Source of the DNA: Rahnella inusitata_A | GTDB taxonomy: Bacteria; Pseudomonadota; Gammaproteobacteria; Enterobacterales; Enterobacteriaceae | Length of the DNA: 64,000 nt | Direction: 5' to 3' | Assembly (NCBI RefSeq): GCF_965118895.1 | Contig: NZ_CBCPJJ010000002.1 | Location: 372,001-436,000, forward strand | Shown here: positions 62,188-64,000 of the stretch, one piece after another | Layout of the letters: each line of letters begins with the position of its first letter | Numbering within the stretch: position 1 is the first letter of the stretch | Made by a program: the position numbers and the translations under genes | Notes under the pieces: model-generated | What the model was told of the DNA's origin: nothing | What the model saw: only the letters and a program-made list of their open reading frames with translations | Database searches by the model: none

Positions 62188-62873
62188 CTGACATGAACAT
62201 GCTTGATTTATTTTTAAAGGCCAGCATCCTGGTTAAGCTGATTATGCTTATCCTAGTGTGCTTCTCTGTCGCGTCTTGGGCAATCATCATTCAACGTACG
62301 AAAGTGCTGAATGCCGCCACCCGTGAGGCAGAAGCGTTTGAAGATAAGTTCTGGTCCGGTATTGAGCTTTCCCGTTTGTATCAGGAAAGCCAGGGCCGTC
62401 GCGAAACCCTGAGCGGGGCAGAGCAAATCTTCCATTCCGGTTTTAAAGAGTTCGCACGTCTTCATCGTGCCAACAGCCACGCACCCGAATCTGTGATTGA
62501 AGGTTCTTCGCGTGCGATGCGTATCTCTTTTAACCGTGAACTCGAATCCCTTGAAATGCACATTCCGTTCCTCGGTACTGTCGGTTCTATCAGCCCGTAC
62601 ATCGGTCTGTTTGGTACGGTCTGGGGGATCATGCACGCCTTTATCGGCTTAGGTTCTGTGAAACAAGCTACCCTGCAAATGGTTGCACCGGGTATTGCAG
62701 AAGCACTGATTGCGACGGCGATCGGTTTGTTTGCTGCTATCCCTGCGGTTATGGCGTATAACCGCCTCAACCAGCGTGTGAACAAGCTTGAGCAAAACTA
62801 CGATAACTTCATGGAAGAATTTACGGCCATCCTGCACCGTCAGGCTTTCTCTCGCGAAACCAGCAGTAACTAA
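62184..62873 (+). CDS. tolQ: Tol-Pal system proton channel subunit TolQ
   Basis: MotA/ExbB-type inner-membrane protein, forming with TolR the proton-driven motor for outer-membrane constriction. The 229 residues have three membrane helices (about 16-36, 135-158 and 172-194), with GLFGTVWGIMHAF and EALIATAIGLFAAIPAVMAYN conserved. GTG start at 62184 overlapping the ybgC stop. tolR follows after 11 bases. Confidence 0.97.
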   Translation: MTDMNMLDLFLKASILVKLIMLILVCFSVASWAIIIQRTKVLNAATREAEAFEDKFWSGIELSRLYQESQGRRETLSGAEQIFHSGFKEFARLHRANSHAPESVIEGSSRAMRISFNRELESLEMHIPFLGTVGSISPYIGLFGTVWGIMHAFIGLGSVKQATLQMVAPGIAEALIATAIGLFAAIPAVMAYNRLNQRVNKLEQNYDNFMEEFTAILHRQAFSRETSSN

Positions 62874-62884
62874 AGGGGGAGAGT

Positions 62885-63316
62885 ATGGCTCGTTCACGAG
62901 GTCGTCGTAACCGTCGCGAAGGTAAGTCGGAGATCAACATTGTTCCGCTGCTGGACGTACTGCTGGTTCTGTTACTGATATTTATGGCAACAGCACCCAT
63001 CATTACTCAGAGCGTGGAAGTGGATCTGCCAGACGCGACGGATTCCAAAGCCGTCTCCAGCGATGATAATCCGCCAGTGATTGTTGAAGTCTCAGGCGTC
63101 GGTCAGTACACCATTGTGGTGGATCATCAGCGTATGGAACAGTTGCCTGAACAGCAGGTTATCGCAGAAGCGAGCAGCCGTATTCAGGCCAATCCGAAGA
63201 CAGTCTTTCTGATCGGCGGTGCAAAAGATGTGCCTTATGATGAAATCATCAAGGCGCTGAATATGTTGCATCAGGCCGGTGTGAAATCTGTCGGATTGAT
63301 GACACAACCTATCTGA
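62885..63316 (+). CDS. tolR: Tol-Pal system subunit TolR
   Basis: ExbD-type partner of TolQ. The 143 residues hold one membrane helix (about 18-38, VPLLDVLLVLLLIFM) with the proton-relay Asp24, and a periplasmic dimerisation domain ending KSVGLMTQPI. AAGGGGGAGAGT leader. The gap to tolA (115 bases) has no other gene. Confidence 0.97.
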   Translation: MARSRGRRNRREGKSEINIVPLLDVLLVLLLIFMATAPIITQSVEVDLPDATDSKAVSSDDNPPVIVEVSGVGQYTIVVDHQRMEQLPEQQVIAEASSRIQANPKTVFLIGGAKDVPYDEIIKALNMLHQAGVKSVGLMTQPI

Positions 63317-63431
63317 GGATAGGTAATTTGTAACACTTATTTGAAACCCGGCTTTCCCTGCCTTGTTAAAAGAGAACGACAGGCACTGAAGGGACCCGGG
63401 TTTTTGGTAATCCTGTCTTGGGAAATCTATT

Positions 63432-64000
63432 TTGGTAAAGGCAACTGCAACTGAACAAAACGATAAGCTCAAACGCGCCGTTATTGTTTCGGTCGTTCTG
63501 CATATCATCATTATAGGCCTGCTGATTTTGGGATCGCTGGACGAAGATACCAGCATGAGTGGCGGCGGTGGCGGTAGCGATATCTCCGCAGTAATGGTTG
63601 ATCCAAGTGCCGTGGTCGATCAGTACAATCGTCAACAGCAGCAACAGGCTGATTCCCAACGTGCTGCTGCAGCACGTCAGAAAAAATCAGAGCAACAGGC
63701 TGAAGAATTACAGCAGAAGCAGGCCGCAGAGCAACAGCGCCTGAAAGAGCTTGAGAAGGAGCGTCTGCAAGCGCAGGAAGACGCGAAGCAACAGGCTCAG
63801 GAACAGGCCCAGCAGCAGAAGCAGTCTGAACAAGCCGCTGAGCAGGCCAAAGAACAACAGAAACAGGCAGAAGCTGCCGCTGCACAAGCCAAGGCTGAAG
63901 CGGCGAAAGAAGCTGCCGTTCAGGCCAAAGCCGATGCTGCTAAAGAAGCAGCCAAAGCCCAGGCTGATGCACAGAAAAAAGCTGCTGCTGCCGAGGCGAA
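63432..64000 (+). CDS. tolA: Tol-Pal protein TolA (N-terminal part, cut by window end)
   Basis: Links the TolQR motor to the periplasm and Pal/TolB. About 189 codons are present: a cytoplasmic start VKATATEQNDKLKRA, one membrane helix (about 16-37, with the SVVLH motif that contacts TolQR), a Gly-rich turn SMSGGGGGSD, and a long Gln/Ala/Lys/Glu helix of domain II. The start is apparently TTG at 63432 with GGGA upstream; E. coli uses GTG at the matching place. Domain III lies beyond the window. Q-rich runs (RQQQQQAD) are longer than in E. coli. Confidence 0.93.
   Translation, partial: MVKATATEQNDKLKRAVIVSVVLHIIIIGLLILGSLDEDTSMSGGGGGSDISAVMVDPSAVVDQYNRQQQQQADSQRAAAARQKKSEQQAEELQQKQAAEQQRLKELEKERLQAQEDAKQQAQEQAQQQKQSEQAAEQAKEQQKQAEAAAAQAKAEAAKEAAVQAKADAAKEAAKAQADAQKKAAAAEA

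Overview
The window is a stretch of enterobacterial core chromosome. Gene content and protein sequences (Fur, FldA, GlnS, the TCA enzymes and Tol proteins) are close to Escherichia coli, but several accessory genes point to a Serratia/Rahnella-like member of the Enterobacterales. These are a GH20 chitobiase after chiPQ, a class II cyclic-nucleotide phosphodiesterase, pcp inside the pxp operon, and a YbgA with an extra DUF523 domain. I cannot fix the genus from the sequence alone. There are no insertion sequences, prophage, CRISPR arrays or rRNA.

Layout. 1-3.9 kb: miaB and ubiF, then a six-gene tRNA operon (Met-Leu-Gln-Gln-Met-Gln) read leftward. 3.9-12.4 kb: asnB, the nagBACD operon and divergent nagE, with a CRP site and a NagC operator between nagB and nagE. 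12.6-19.2 kb: glnS, then chiP-chiQ-chb (chitoporin, lipoprotein, chitobiase) behind a NagC-like operator and with a ChiX pairing site over the chiP ribosome binding site. 19.3-24.9 kb: fur, fldA, a methyl-accepting chemotaxis receptor with a FliA promoter, ybfE, ybfF and seqA. 24.9-35.5 kb: pgm, a metal-type PadR regulator with its own operator, and the kdpFABCDE potassium-uptake operon with a KdpE box. 35.7-45.8 kb: ybfA, a two-domain ybgA, phrB, a periplasmic phosphodiesterase, ybgI, an MFS transporter, and pxpB-pxpC-pxpA-pcp-nei. 45.8-57.9 kb: gltA divergent from sdhCDAB-sucABCD, ending in an SdhX-like 3' UTR. 58.5-64 kb: cydABX-ybgE and ybgC-tolQRA, with tolA cut by the window edge.

Functional logic. 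Chitin oligosaccharides enter through ChiP and are split by Chb to GlcNAc. NagE imports and phosphorylates GlcNAc, NagA and NagB take it to fructose-6-phosphate, and NagC ties both loci together. Pcp and PxpABC form a pyroglutamate release-and-hydrolysis unit. The gltA/sdh/suc/cyd block links the TCA cycle to the respiratory chain. I found no undescribed defence or mobile system. The most unusual items are the extra genes at otherwise conserved junctions and the regulatory sites listed under findings.
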